Below, piece after piece: positions 1 to 8,953 of a DNA stretch of 64,000 nt. How positions within the stretch are numbered: position 1 is the stretch's first letter; every line of letters starts with the position of its first letter. The notes under the pieces are model-generated. The model saw only the letters and a program-made list of their open reading frames with translations, was not told the origin of the DNA and searched no databases. The stretch is taken from positions 1,978,001 through 2,042,000 of the forward strand of contig NZ_CP015455.1 of the NCBI RefSeq assembly GCF_001888165.1, read 5' to 3'. The position numbers were made by a program, and so were the translations under genes. The DNA is from Syntrophotalea acetylenica (GTDB lineage: Bacteria > Desulfobacterota > Desulfuromonadia > Desulfuromonadales > Syntrophotaleaceae).

Positions 1-319
1 CCCCGAGCAACTGGCAGATCTCCAGGTGTTCGCGAGTCTGGGGCATAACGCCTTCATCGGCGGCAATCACCAGCATGACCAGGTCCATGCCGCCAACACC
101 AGCCACCATGGCCCGCACAAATCGCTCATGGCCAGGAACGTCCACAATCCCGAACTGCACGCCGTCCGGCAATTCCAGATGCGCGAAACCGAGTTCGATG
201 GTGATGCCCCTTGCCTTCTCTTCCTTGAGACGGTCCGTATCGATGCCCGTCAGGGCCTTGACCAGCGATGTTTTGCCATGGTCTATATGCCCGGCGGTAC
301 CAAGAATAAGGTGTTTCAT
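1..319 (-). CDS. selB: Selenocysteine-specific elongation factor SelB (N-terminal part, runs off the window)
   Basis: Only the first ~106 codons are present, reading leftward out of the window from the ATG at 317-319. The protein opens [19 protein letters not shown], a P-loop (G1) of translational GTPases; it continues with the switch I stretch [10 protein letters not shown] and the G3 motif DVPGHERF. The GITIELGF form is typical of SelB rather than EF-Tu. SelB carries Sec-tRNA(Sec) to UGA codons that are followed by a SECIS element. The tRNA-Sec gene lies 97 bases upstream on the same strand, which supports the call. The C-terminal winged-helix SECIS-binding region is outside the window. Confidence 0.95.
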   Translation of the reverse strand, partial: MKHLILGTAGHIDHGKTSLVKALTGIDTDRLKEEKARGITIELGFAHLELPDGVQFGIVDVPGHERFVRAMVAGVGGMDLVMLVIAADEGVMPQTREHLEICQLLG

Positions 320-416
320 ACAATGCCCTTACCAACTGCTGTGAGACACGATAGTGGAACGGAAAGAAAACCGGATGCGCTGTATTTCAGAAAAACCGGG
401 TGGGGAGCGGGGAATT

Positions 417-514
417 TGGCGGAAGCGCATGGGAATCGAACCCACCTGGGAAGTTTCTCACCCCCCACACCGGTTTTGAAGACCGGGCGGCCCACCAGCG
501 ACCGACGCGCTTCC
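417..514 (-). tRNA. selC: tRNA-Sec (anticodon TCA)
   Basis: Read on the minus strand, the acceptor stem GGAAGCGC pairs with GCGCTTCC and is followed by an encoded GCCA end. The anticodon loop CTTCAAA holds TCA, which reads UGA. A long variable arm and a total of about 98 nt including CCA fit tRNA-Sec, which is longer than other tRNAs. GGTTCGATTCC forms the T-loop region. It lies between selB and the LysR regulator, all on the minus strand. A possible -10 (TATAGA on the minus strand, 556-561) sits upstream without a convincing -35. Confidence 0.95.
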
Positions 515-709
515 ATGATCTGCAATAACGGATCTGCATGGCACGAGTCCGGGGTTCTATAACACTGCCAGCAGCCAGAACCCGGCCCTGAGCGCTCTCC
601 CGTATCGTTTCCAATGCGCAGCAGATACTACCCGATCATTTGAATTTATGCAACCTCTTATGCCCGTTTTAGAAAGTGTCGCCGCGCCGGACAGATCGGC
701 CACCGCGCA

Positions 710-1609
710 CTATTCCAGGCCAAAACGTTGCAAAATGCTGTCGACAAAGGCTTCGGCGGCGGGAGAAAGCGATCGCCCCCTCCGGGTCACGAGATAAAAA
801 TGCCGGGAAATGACCATTCCCCGCACCGCGACAAGAAACAGTTCTCCGCGCTCGCATTCCTTTCTGACCGACAGTTCGGACACAAAGGAGATGCCGGCAC
901 CATTCAGAATGGCCTGTTTGACCGCTTCGTTGCTGCCCAGACACAAGGAAACGTTCAGTTGATCGGGATCGAGGTTCGCCCTGACCAGTGCGTCGCGAAA
1001 GGAACTGCCGGTTCCCGAACCCGATTCGCGAAGAATCAGGGGCTCATCCAGAAGCTCTTCCACGGCAATGTCCTTTTTGCCGTACCAGCGATGACCCGCC
1101 GGCACCACCAGGGATATCCTGTCGGGAGCAAGGGGCGTAAAAACCAGATCCTTCTCAGCGAAGGTGGTGCCGACCAGCGCGAACTCCACTTCTTCACACT
1201 TGAGCCGCTCAAGGGTCTCCCTGCTGTCACCCTGATAAAGGGTTATGACAACGCCGGGATAGTTCTCCCGAAAGGAAAATATGCAGTCCGGGATCATGTA
1301 GCATGCAGGAATATTGCTGCCACCGATTTTCAGGGCCACCTCGGCAAGCCCCCGAAAACGATTGAGAGCCAGTGCCACGTCCCGGCCTTCCTGAAGGATG
1401 CGCCGGGCGTGCTCCAGCAGCAGTTTTCCGGCCTCGGTGGGAAACGCCCCCTTTCCGGTCCGGTCAAGCAATTTCAAATCGAACTCTTTTTCAAGCGATG
1501 AGATGTGCTGACTGACGGTTGACTGGGTGAGAAAAGCAGATTCCGCGGCTCGGGAAAAACTGCCGCTGTCCGCAACGGCAATGAATACTTCAAGCTGTTT
1601 CAGGTTCAT
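710..1609 (-). CDS. LysR-family regulator of the selenium-metabolism-associated type
   Basis: 299 aa from the ATG at 1607-1609. The start is set by TGAGGA about 7 nt upstream; an earlier ATG overlaps that SD and longer in-frame extensions lack one. Residues 1-60 form the winged helix-turn-helix (QLEVFIAVADSGSFSRAAE then LTQSTVSQHISSLE). Residues ~90-295 form the two-lobed effector domain. LysR proteins are usually tetrameric and ligand-responsive. A LysR subfamily is known to sit beside selenocysteine genes, and the adjacent tRNA-Sec and selB point to it here. The effector is unknown. It could autoregulate or control the downstream selenium genes; the sequence does not show which. Confidence 0.85.
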   Translation of the reverse strand: MNLKQLEVFIAVADSGSFSRAAESAFLTQSTVSQHISSLEKEFDLKLLDRTGKGAFPTEAGKLLLEHARRILQEGRDVALALNRFRGLAEVALKIGGSNIPACYMIPDCIFSFRENYPGVVITLYQGDSRETLERLKCEEVEFALVGTTFAEKDLVFTPLAPDRISLVVPAGHRWYGKKDIAVEELLDEPLILRESGSGTGSSFRDALVRANLDPDQLNVSLCLGSNEAVKQAILNGAGISFVSELSVRKECERGELFLVAVRGMVISRHFYLVTRRGRSLSPAAEAFVDSILQRFGLE

Positions 1610-1980
1610 GAACATCCTCAAAAAAGGTATCGAGCAGGTAGCTAGAACCATGCGGCTCGAGCTTTCATTGATTTTTTCACTATATAGCATGATTTTTTTG
1701 AATAGAAAAGTTTTTGCGAAGATGCCAGGTCTCAAAGTCTCCGGACGTATGTCAACCAGACGTCAATCCTTCGAAAAATCCATTCTCGCCTCGCTGCCGG
1801 TAGCGTACCTGTGCTAGAATGCGCGCCTGTTCGCGGGCAGAAACCGTGGTCGGGGCAGACTGCCAGCCGGCACAGACGCCAGCCCTTCCCAGCAGCAAAC
1901 GTGGCTTCCGGAACGCCCCAAAAATCCGCGTTGCACATACCGATCAAAAGGTCGGAACATGATTGGAAAGACAGGTTTTA
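1610..1980. other. Intergenic region between divergent LysR gene and mntP
   Basis: About 370 bases with no credible ORF. It must hold the promoters of both genes. An AT-rich block with CTATATAG lies at about 1670-1715. Close to mntP there is a compact hairpin at 1940-1955 (CCGATC, loop AAAA, GGTCGG). mntP genes are often preceded by a manganese riboswitch of the yybP-ykoY type, but I could not recognise its conserved bases here. Confidence 0.5.
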
Positions 1981-2547
1981 ATGGATATGATCACGCTTTT
2001 CGGCCTGGCGATTGCCCTGGCCATGGACGCGTTTGCCGTGGCTCTCGGCTGCGGCCTGGTACTGGAACGGCTGACCGCCAGACATCTGTTCCGCCTCGGT
2101 TGGCACTTCGGCCTTTTTCAGGCCATGATGCCGGTTGTCGGCTGGCTGGCCGGCCTCACCGTGCAACGCTGGATCGAGAGCTACGACCACTGGGTAGCCT
2201 TCGCCCTACTGGCGTTTGTAGGCGGGAAAATGATTCGGGAGGCGTTTCAGGACGGGGAAACCCGTGCATCGCGGGATGACCCGACACGGGGCATGTCGCT
2301 TATCATGCTGTCGGTCGCGACCAGTATCGATGCCCTGGCGGTGGGCTTGTCACTGGCCATCGTCGGCATTTCGGTATGGTTTCCTGCGCTGGTCATCGGC
2401 ATGGTTGCCCTGGTGATGACAGTGATCGGCATGCTGCTTGGCCGCCGGGCCGGCGCCCGCTGGGGCCGGCCCGTGGAGATTGCCGGCGGCGTCATCCTCA
2501 TCGGCATCGGCCTGAAAATCCTTTGGGAGCATACGTTGGGGATCTGA
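1981..2547 (+). CDS. mntP: Manganese efflux pump MntP family
   Basis: 188 aa starting MDMITLFGLAIALAMDAFAV; the ATG at 1981 is preferred over an in-frame TTG at 1963. Six hydrophobic segments are visible in two pseudo-repeats of three. Each repeat carries a membrane-embedded aspartate, in ALAMDAFAVALG and ATSIDALAVGLSL, the signature of the MntP/YebN family. The family exports Mn2+ across the inner membrane and matches the usual length of 180-190 aa. It is monocistronic and converges on the TPM lipoprotein gene. Confidence 0.92.
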   Translation: MDMITLFGLAIALAMDAFAVALGCGLVLERLTARHLFRLGWHFGLFQAMMPVVGWLAGLTVQRWIESYDHWVAFALLAFVGGKMIREAFQDGETRASRDDPTRGMSLIMLSVATSIDALAVGLSLAIVGISVWFPALVIGMVALVMTVIGMLLGRRAGARWGRPVEIAGGVILIGIGLKILWEHTLGI

Positions 2548-2625
2548 CAAACTCCCCGGCCCGGCCGCAAAGACCAGGGAAAAGGTACCCTGGCAGCACC
2601 TCTGAACAAGGATCTGTCGGCGCAA

Positions 2626-3642
2626 TCAAGGTTTGGCGCAGGGAAATCCGTGTCGATCGAAGCGCCAGTCGACAAAGCCGAACATATAGTTGTGATCGAG
2701 GCTGCGCAAGTGCCACTGATTGCGATGATTGAAGCCGATCAGCTTGTGCATGGATGCAAAATCGAGCATCCAGCCGCCGTCGCCCCAAACCAGAAAATAA
2801 GGTGCCGCGCCCGTCTCGGCCAACGGAAACCGGATCACGGCCCGGCCGTCATGCTGAAAAACCTTGCCCTGACCGATATGAGACTCCAGCTTGCGCCGCT
2901 CATTGTCCTGCTGGGCGTCGGTCACCAGCCATTGGCGGAAAAAGTCCTGGGTTTCAGGAGAATAAAGGCCGAGTCCGGGGTCCTTGATGTGCCCGCGAAG
3001 CACTTCCAGATAGGCTTCCAGAGCCTGCTCCGGCGAAGACTGGGCGCCAAAAGCCGAAGCGTCCTCGAGCAGCGGCTTGTCCACCACGCCGATGCCGATG
3101 TCAACGGCGCTGCGCGCCCCGCCGCCCCCCGAAAGGTGGGCCAAACCGCCCGCTGCGGCCGACGGATCGTAACCAGCCTCGTCAATGGCGCCAAGGGCCT
3201 TGCCGACCACCAGTTCGGCGGTTGCCTCGATCCCGGCGCCGAGGCGCCCCGCTTCAAAGAAGGGCGCCATCTGGCGCTGCTCGATATAACCGATGAAGGC
3301 GTCGGGAAAGATCCCCTCCAGATCGTAGCCGATCTCCATGCGCACCTGCCGGCCAACCGGATCGACCAGCAGCAAAACCCCGCGGGTCCCCCTGGTGCGT
3401 TTCCCGATGCCATGCTGTTCGACAAGCTGTGCCGACAGCGAGTCCAGATCGCCGCAGGCGTCATCCAGCACCACGACCTGCAGTTCGATGTCGAGTTCCT
3501 GCAGCAGTTTTTTCTGAAAAGTCCGCAACCGCAACTCTTCATCGGCGCTCATCAAGCCGGCGCGGTCGTCGATGTATCGATCCCCGCAGGCAGCCAACAG
3601 CAGCGCCAGACCCAGCATCACACAAAACAAAAAGCCCCTCAT
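2626..3642 (-). CDS. TPM-domain (YgcG/Psb32-like) lipoprotein
   Basis: 338 aa. A lipoprotein signal peptide ends in the lipobox LAAC with Cys19, so the protein is probably lipid-anchored. Residues ~25-150 match the TPM-domain pattern: DDRAGLMSADEELRLR, then the hydrophobic strands LQVVVLDD and GVLLLVDP, and VRMEIGYDLEG. A glycine-rich patch (SGGGGARS) follows. The C-terminal ~140 residues resemble no domain I know. It is the last gene of the block that begins at phoH, 33 nt after rlmKL. The function is unknown; TPM proteins are variously linked to membrane protein turnover or repair. Confidence 0.8.
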   Translation of the reverse strand: MRGFLFCVMLGLALLLAACGDRYIDDRAGLMSADEELRLRTFQKKLLQELDIELQVVVLDDACGDLDSLSAQLVEQHGIGKRTRGTRGVLLLVDPVGRQVRMEIGYDLEGIFPDAFIGYIEQRQMAPFFEAGRLGAGIEATAELVVGKALGAIDEAGYDPSAAAGGLAHLSGGGGARSAVDIGIGVVDKPLLEDASAFGAQSSPEQALEAYLEVLRGHIKDPGLGLYSPETQDFFRQWLVTDAQQDNERRKLESHIGQGKVFQHDGRAVIRFPLAETGAAPYFLVWGDGGWMLDFASMHKLIGFNHRNQWHLRSLDHNYMFGFVDWRFDRHGFPCAKP

Positions 3643-3675
3643 GCCCCACCCCTTGTTTTGAACCCCGACAAACTC

Positions 3676-5817
3676 CTAACGCCGCGTAATCCGCCAGCAA
3701 TTGTGAATTCTCGGATTGCGGGCGAAATCCCTTGGGATGGTAGCGGCGGTAATGTCTTCGATTTCCAGTTCCGGCAGCGACGCGAAATCCATGCGGAATT
3801 TACGGAAGTTGTTGGAAAAGATCAGCACTCCATCGGGGCTCAGCAGATTGGCGGCGAGGCGGATAAGGGACACGTGATCGCGCTGGATATCGAGAGTCGT
3901 TTCCATCGACTTGGAGGTGGAGAAAGTCGGCGGATCGAGGAAAATCAGATCGTAGTGTTCCTTCTCCCGCTCCAGGTATTGCAACACATCGGCGACGATG
4001 AAACGGTGCTGCGGGCCGGCCAGTTGATTGAGCCGCAGATTAGCCTGGGCCCACTCGAGGTAGGTACGGGACATATCAACGGTAACGCTTGTGGCCGCAC
4101 CGCCTTTGACGGCGTGCACGGTGGCGGTGCCGGTATAGGCGAACAGGTTGAGGAAGCGCTTGCCCTCGGCCATGGCCTGCAGCATGAAACGCGTCGGACG
4201 GTGATCGAGAAACAGGCCGGTATCGAGATAGTCGGTCAGATTGACCAGAAACCAGCAGTTGCCTTCCCGCACTTCGAAACGCTCGCCGGTCCGGTCGAAC
4301 CTCTGATATTGGCTGGAGCCTTTCTGTTTGCGGCGTACCTTGAGGGAAATGGCTTCAGGTTGGACTTCCAGTACCTCCGGCAACACCCGCATCGCCTCGC
4401 GCAAGCGTCGCTCTGCCTGGCGGCTATCGATGGAAGGCGGCGCCTGGTATTCCTGCACATGCACGCGGTCTTCATACACATCGACGGCGACGGCGTATTC
4501 GGGCATGTCGGCATCATAGAGCCGGAAACAGGTGACATCCTCCTTTTGCAGCCAGCGCTTGAGCTGCTTGTAGTTCTTGCGCAGACGATTGGCGAACATC
4601 CGGGCCCCTTCGCTGAGCGGGGCCTGCGGTGCATCGGCACCAAAGAAGCGTTCTTCGGCAATGTCAAAATTGAGCAATCGGCATTCCAGGGCACCATTGT
4701 AAAGCGTGTAGAGCTTCTGGGCACGAACGCCGATATGTTTGGCCAGATCGGGATTGCCAGTAAGGATGGAGGCCTGCCAGCCGCCGAAATATTCGCGCAG
4801 TTTTTGCCCCAGCAATTCATAAAGGGAACGCAATTCTTTGACCTCGCCGAGACGCTCGCCGTAGGGAGGATTGGAGACCAGCAGGCCTGGGCAGTCCGAG
4901 GTCCCGGGAACGGCCTGAAAATCACTCAGTTCGCAACGTTCAAAGTGCAGATGTTGCCGCAGTCCGGCCTTGTCGGCATTCTCCAGCGAGGCGCGAATCG
5001 CCTGTCGCTCCCGATCGTAGCCAACCATGACCGGCAAGCGTTGCAAGCCTGCTTCGCGGCGCTGCCGAGCCTCGTCCAGCAGCCCTTCCCAGAGACCGGC
5101 GCGATGCTGCAGCCAGCCGGAAAATCCCCAATAGGGACGGGTCAGGCCGGGCGCGCAATCGCCAGCCATCAGCGCGGCCTCGATCACCAGCGTGCCGGAC
5201 CCACACAAAGGATCGACCAGGGCGCCGCCCCGGGCCGCCAGCTGCGGCCATCCGGCCCGCAGCAGAACCGCGGCGGCGAGGTTCTCCTTGAGCGGCGCCA
5301 GCACCCCTTCGGCCCGGTAGCCGCGCCGGTGCAGGCTGTCGCCGGACAGGTCGAGGCTCAGAGTCGCCTGATCGCGGTCGATGTGCAGATTGATGCGGAT
5401 AGCAGGACGTTCGAGATCCACCGAGGGTCGCTGATCGAAGCGATCGCGGAAACGGTCCACCACCGCATCCTTGACACGCAAGGCGGCAAACCGTGAATGG
5501 TGGATCTGCGAACGCCGTACCGACGCATCGACGGCCAGCGTACCGCCGGGGCGCAGATGTTCTTCCCAGGGAATTTCCCTGGTGGCGGCGTACAACGCAT
5601 CGGCATCGGCAGCCGGGAATTCGGCCAGAGGCATCAGTACACGACTGGCCAGCCGCGACCACAGGCAAACACGGTAGGCCGTCTCCAACGTTCCCTGAAA
5701 AGAGACGCCGGCCCGGGTTTCCGAGACGTCGAGGGCACCTAACACCCGCAGTTCATCAGCAAGCAGGGATTCGATGCCCTTGGGCGCCGTGACAAAAAAT
5801 CGTAGCGATAATTCCAT
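3676..5817 (-). CDS. rlmKL: Bifunctional 23S rRNA methyltransferase RlmKL
   Basis: 713 aa, close to the ~700 aa of the fused E. coli RlmL (G2445-N2 and G2069-N7 methylation). An N-terminal ferredoxin-like/THUMP region is followed by a first Rossmann methyltransferase with VDPLCGSGTLVIEAALMA and the N6/N2 target motif SNPPYGERL. The C-terminal half (RlmK-like) holds FLNLFAYTGTATVHA for SAM binding and the catalytic-site motif DLIFLDPPTFSTSK. It starts 4 nt after the stop of lnt, so the two are co-transcribed. Both methyltransferase active sites look intact. Confidence 0.95.
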   Translation of the reverse strand: MELSLRFFVTAPKGIESLLADELRVLGALDVSETRAGVSFQGTLETAYRVCLWSRLASRVLMPLAEFPAADADALYAATREIPWEEHLRPGGTLAVDASVRRSQIHHSRFAALRVKDAVVDRFRDRFDQRPSVDLERPAIRINLHIDRDQATLSLDLSGDSLHRRGYRAEGVLAPLKENLAAAVLLRAGWPQLAARGGALVDPLCGSGTLVIEAALMAGDCAPGLTRPYWGFSGWLQHRAGLWEGLLDEARQRREAGLQRLPVMVGYDRERQAIRASLENADKAGLRQHLHFERCELSDFQAVPGTSDCPGLLVSNPPYGERLGEVKELRSLYELLGQKLREYFGGWQASILTGNPDLAKHIGVRAQKLYTLYNGALECRLLNFDIAEERFFGADAPQAPLSEGARMFANRLRKNYKQLKRWLQKEDVTCFRLYDADMPEYAVAVDVYEDRVHVQEYQAPPSIDSRQAERRLREAMRVLPEVLEVQPEAISLKVRRKQKGSSQYQRFDRTGERFEVREGNCWFLVNLTDYLDTGLFLDHRPTRFMLQAMAEGKRFLNLFAYTGTATVHAVKGGAATSVTVDMSRTYLEWAQANLRLNQLAGPQHRFIVADVLQYLEREKEHYDLIFLDPPTFSTSKSMETTLDIQRDHVSLIRLAANLLSPDGVLIFSNNFRKFRMDFASLPELEIEDITAATIPRDFARNPRIHNCWRITRR

Positions 5818-5821
5818 TCAT

Positions 5822-7345
5822 TCAACTTTCGAGGCCGCGGCGGCGCCAGGCGCTGAAACACCAGACCAGGCCGGTAACAAGACATACGCAGGGCAGAATA
5901 TCGCCGAAACGGTTATAAAAGGTCGGTCTGCTGCCAAGTCCGGCAATGCCCTGCAGGGCCGCCGTCTCGAACAGATCGGTCCTTGCCGTGATGCGTCCCG
6001 AGGGCGCAATCAGGGCCGAGATCCCGGTATTGGCGGCGCGTGCCAGCCAGACGCGGTTTTCCACGGCGCGGAAGCGGGCCATGGCCAGATGCTGGTATGG
6101 AGCCGAGGAACGCCCGAACCAGGCGTCGTTGGTGATATTCACCAGCAGATCGCTGCCGCGGCGCACATATTCACGGGCCAGTTCCGGAAAAATCCCCTCG
6201 AAGCAGACCAACACCCCGATCTTGTGCCCGTTCATCGGCAGGGGGCTGATGGTCCCCGGGGAAAACTCGCCAATCCCGACCACCAGTTTATCGATAAAGG
6301 GCAGAAAGGTTTTCAGTGGCACGTACTCTCCGAAGGGCACCAGGTGCACCTTGTCGCTACGTCCCAGTTCCTCACCATCGGGCGCCAGCAGAAACGCGCT
6401 GTTGAGATAATGTCGGCGTCGATTGATATCCTCATAGGCCGGACTGCCGAACAGCAGCCAGGCGTTGCGGTCGGCAGCGACCTGCCGCACCTGCTCCGAA
6501 AGTGCACCGGATTCCTGAAAAAAAAACGGCACGGCGCTTTCGGGCCAGACCACCAACTGCGCCGGCTGCTCCGGTTGCAGGGACAGGCGACGGTAGACAT
6601 CGATGGTCGCCCGTTGGTAAGCCGGATCCCACTTCCGCGACTGATCGATGTTGCCCTGGACCAGAACCGTCCTCAGAACCGCTTCGCGACGATCGGGATC
6701 ATTGGCCAGCCGGTAGCGGCCGTAAGCCAGGTTGCCCGCCATCAGCAGCAGGGTGACGGCCAGCGCAAGGCGCGGAAACGAAGTCTCCGGGCGTCGCAGG
6801 AACCATGATACCACTCCCGCCAGGGTAGCATTGGCAAGAACCAGCAGGAAACTCAGGCCATAGGGCCCGAAAACATCGGCGCACTGAATAACAGCCAACC
6901 GACTCTGCTGGGAGTAACCGAGGCTGGCCCAGGGAAAGCCGGTGAGGAAGAAGGAGCGCACGAACTCGACGGCCACCCAGATGACCGGCAGGCTCAGGGG
7001 CATGGCAACGCCCAGGCGTGTCTGCAGACGCCGGGAGCCCCAGATGGCAACGCCGAAAAAGGTCGCCAGATAGGCGCACAACAACAGGTAGGCGACCCCG
7101 GAGAGAAGCGGCGGCAGCTGGCCGTAGCGGACCATGACAATATTCAGCCAGTACAGAACCAGTCCGAAAAACCCCAGGCCGGCGGCAAACCCTGTAGCGA
7201 AGGGCCGTTCCCGGCACACCAGCAGCAAAGGCACCAGCCCGAACCAGGCAAAAGCTGCCAGGTCCGGGCGGGGAAACGACAGGGCCAGCAATAGTCCGGA
7301 AAAAAAGGCCCACAAAAGGGCCGTATCGGGGAGACGCGGTTTCAT
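5822..7345 (-). CDS. lnt: Apolipoprotein N-acyltransferase
   Basis: 507 aa. About six membrane segments occupy residues 1-205, followed by a periplasmic nitrilase-like domain. The catalytic triad is visible: Glu269 in VVWPESAVP, Lys332 in SDKVHLVPFGEY and Cys381 in VLVCFEGIFPE. A final membrane helix lies near the C-terminus. Lnt transfers the third acyl chain to the N-terminal cysteine of lipoproteins in the inner membrane. The gene overlaps the corC-like gene by 4 nt; this corC-lnt pair is common in Proteobacteria. The lipoproteins at 2626, 24643 and 39760 would be among its substrates. Confidence 0.95.
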   Translation of the reverse strand: MKPRLPDTALLWAFFSGLLLALSFPRPDLAAFAWFGLVPLLLVCRERPFATGFAAGLGFFGLVLYWLNIVMVRYGQLPPLLSGVAYLLLCAYLATFFGVAIWGSRRLQTRLGVAMPLSLPVIWVAVEFVRSFFLTGFPWASLGYSQQSRLAVIQCADVFGPYGLSFLLVLANATLAGVVSWFLRRPETSFPRLALAVTLLLMAGNLAYGRYRLANDPDRREAVLRTVLVQGNIDQSRKWDPAYQRATIDVYRRLSLQPEQPAQLVVWPESAVPFFFQESGALSEQVRQVAADRNAWLLFGSPAYEDINRRRHYLNSAFLLAPDGEELGRSDKVHLVPFGEYVPLKTFLPFIDKLVVGIGEFSPGTISPLPMNGHKIGVLVCFEGIFPELAREYVRRGSDLLVNITNDAWFGRSSAPYQHLAMARFRAVENRVWLARAANTGISALIAPSGRITARTDLFETAALQGIAGLGSRPTFYNRFGDILPCVCLVTGLVWCFSAWRRRGLES

Positions 7346-8202
7346 GGCGCGGAAGGCGTTTCGGCGCCGCTGTCACGGCGCACACGCACAGCATGAATTT
7401 TACGCTCGTCACATTGTTCGACGGTCATCACCAGTCCCTGAGAAACGATTTCCTCGCCCCGGTGGGGCACCCTTCCCAACAGATGAAACAACCACCCGCC
7501 GACGGTATCGAACCGCTCGCGAGAGATGGTGATGCCGAAATAATCCTCGAATTCATCGATATTGAGGCGGCAATCAACCAGCAAACTGTCGTCCTCCTGC
7601 GGCAACAGCCAGTCCTCCTCCAGATCGTATTCGTCCTGGATGTCGCCGACAATTTCTTCGATCAGATCCTCGATGGTGATCAGCCCGGAAGTCCCCCCGT
7701 ACTCATCGATGGCAATGGCCATATGTACCCGGCGGGTACGGAATTCCTTGAACAGCTCCTCGATCTTTTTGGTTTCGGGCACGAAGTAAGGCTCGCGCAT
7801 GATGCCGGCCAGATCGATATCGGCCGATGCCTTGCCCCAGAATTTGAGAAGATCCTTGGCATAGATCAGCCCCACGATGTGATCGGTCGTGCCCTGGTAA
7901 ACAGGAATGCGGGAGTGCCCGGAGTCGATGATGGCATCCAGAACCTCGCGGACTGAAGCATCGATGCTGCAGCAGCGCATATCGGTGCGGGGAACCATGA
8001 TCTCGCGTACGATGGTTTCCCCGAATTCGAATATGGAATGCAGCATCTCGCCTTCTTCTTCATTGATGATGCCTTCTTCTTCCGAGGCATCGATCACTGC
8101 CTGCAATTCCTGTTCGGTACGGATCCGCCGGCGGCCCGGCAGCAACACATCCTTGAGGCGGTGCCAGAAAGCCGGCCTGTTTCCAGAACTGTCGTCGTCC
8201 AA
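7342..8202 (-). CDS. CorC/YbeX-type CBS-domain protein (hemolysin C family)
   Basis: I place the start at the TTG at 8200-8202 because GGAGGAG lies 4 nt upstream; this gives 286 aa beginning with the codons for LDDDSSGNRP. An ATG at 8259 would add 19 residues but has no clear SD. Two CBS motifs follow (IMVPRTDMRCCSID to SRIPVYQ, then FRTRRVHMAIAIDEYGGTSGL), and then the CorC_HlyC domain with FDTVGGWLFHLLG. There are no membrane helices. CorC-type proteins are linked to Mg/Co efflux or membrane integrity. The overlap with lnt shows operon membership. Confidence 0.87.
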   Translation of the reverse strand: MDDDSSGNRPAFWHRLKDVLLPGRRRIRTEQELQAVIDASEEEGIINEEEGEMLHSIFEFGETIVREIMVPRTDMRCCSIDASVREVLDAIIDSGHSRIPVYQGTTDHIVGLIYAKDLLKFWGKASADIDLAGIMREPYFVPETKKIEELFKEFRTRRVHMAIAIDEYGGTSGLITIEDLIEEIVGDIQDEYDLEEDWLLPQEDDSLLVDCRLNIDEFEDYFGITISRERFDTVGGWLFHLLGRVPHRGEEIVSQGLVMTVEQCDERKIHAVRVRRDSGAETPSAP

Positions 8203-8246
8203 ATGTCTCCTCCGGATAAATGGAAAACTCGATGTTTCGGGGCCTT

Positions 8247-8522
8247 TCAGCCAAAACAAAGGTGCAGAACCCAGGTCACCCCGGCACCGAGCATGGCGCC
8301 GGCCAGAACCTCCTGTACGCTGTGGATCCCCATGTAAATGCGACTATGGGCGATCATAACGGCCAGAGACAGGGTCAGGAGCATCACCACCGAGCCGACC
8401 GGGGCCAGTGCTACCGTGGTCGCCACGGAGAAAGCGAAGGCTGCATGACCGCTGGGCATGCCGCCCTCAAGCGGCGTGCCGCGCCCGGCCCAGGCCTTGA
8501 GCAGAACCACCAGCAGAATCAC
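8247..8522 (-). CDS. PAP2-family phosphatase fragment, out of frame with the upstream diacylglycerol kinase
   Basis: The annotated piece, if started at the GTG at 8520-8522, is 91 aa. It carries the PAP2 signature GGMPSGHAAFAFS and the downstream SRIYMGIHSVQEVLAG, two of the three phosphatase motifs. The frame stays open upstream to about 8600, encoding CPPGDQPASHLGGVAPGELAV and then a membrane helix, so the GTG is probably not a true start. Adding one C to the C7 run (minus strand, 8592-8598) would join it to the diacylglycerol kinase as one two-domain protein. PAP2 domains dephosphorylate lipid phosphates such as undecaprenyl pyrophosphate or phosphatidic acid. Confidence 0.75.
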   Translation of the reverse strand: MILLVVLLKAWAGRGTPLEGGMPSGHAAFAFSVATTVALAPVGSVVMLLTLSLAVMIAHSRIYMGIHSVQEVLAGAMLGAGVTWVLHLCFG

Positions 8523-8557
8523 CGTCGCCAGACTGAAAACCGCCAGCTCCCCTGGTG

Positions 8558-8953
8558 CTACCCCGCCCAGATGGCTTGCCGGCTGGTCGCCGGGGGGGCA
8601 AAGACGTACCCTGACAGGATCAGATACCCCACGATGGCGGCGCCCACGCTGACCAGCAGCACCGCCCCCGCTGCAACATCCTTGACCCGGCGGGCCAGAG
8701 GATGGAAATCCGGCGAGGCCAGATCGACCAAGGTTTCGCAGGCGGTATTGACCAGTTCGGCAAAAAGCACCAGCACAATGGCAAACACCAGCAGGATGAA
8801 TTCAAGCGCGGTCACCCTGAAAATCAACCCGGCCAGAACCACCCCGACAGCTACCAGGCAATGACAGCGCATATGCTGCTGGGTGCGGACCGCCCACAGA
8901 AATCCCTCGATGGCACAGTTGAAGCTGAAATGCACGCCCTTGGCGGGTTTCAT
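8558..8953 (-). CDS. Diacylglycerol/undecaprenol kinase (DgkA family), probably N-terminal half of a fused kinase-PAP2 protein
   Basis: 131 aa from the ATG at 8951-8953 (MKPAKGVHFSFNCAIEGF); a GTG at 8960-8962 directly after the ybeY stop is the alternative. Family motifs are AIEGFLWAVRTQQHMRCH, FAELVNTACETLVDL and KDVAAGAVLLVSVGAAIVG, with three membrane helices. It phosphorylates diacylglycerol or undecaprenol at the inner membrane. The frame runs into a TAG at 8558-8560 shortly after a C7 run. The next frame continues smoothly into the PAP2 domain, as in fused proteins of relatives. Confidence 0.88.
   Translation of the reverse strand: MKPAKGVHFSFNCAIEGFLWAVRTQQHMRCHCLVAVGVVLAGLIFRVTALEFILLVFAIVLVLFAELVNTACETLVDLASPDFHPLARRVKDVAAGAVLLVSVGAAIVGYLILSGYVFAPPATSRQAIWAG

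Noticed and set aside
26-562. Plus-strand ORF covering the selB and tRNA-Sec region.
   Set aside because: It is opposite selB and runs through the tRNA gene; shadow frame.
2573-2592. Hairpin CCAGGG...CCCTGG between mntP and the TPM lipoprotein gene as a terminator.
   Set aside because: Only 6 bp with an 8-nt loop and no T-run on either strand.
2650-5496. Very long plus-strand ORF (948 codons) opposite the TPM lipoprotein and rlmKL genes.
   Set aside because: It spans the antisense of two well-supported genes and shows no domain; long antisense frames are common in GC-rich codon usage. The same applies to the plus-strand frame opposite dnaE (27561-30410).
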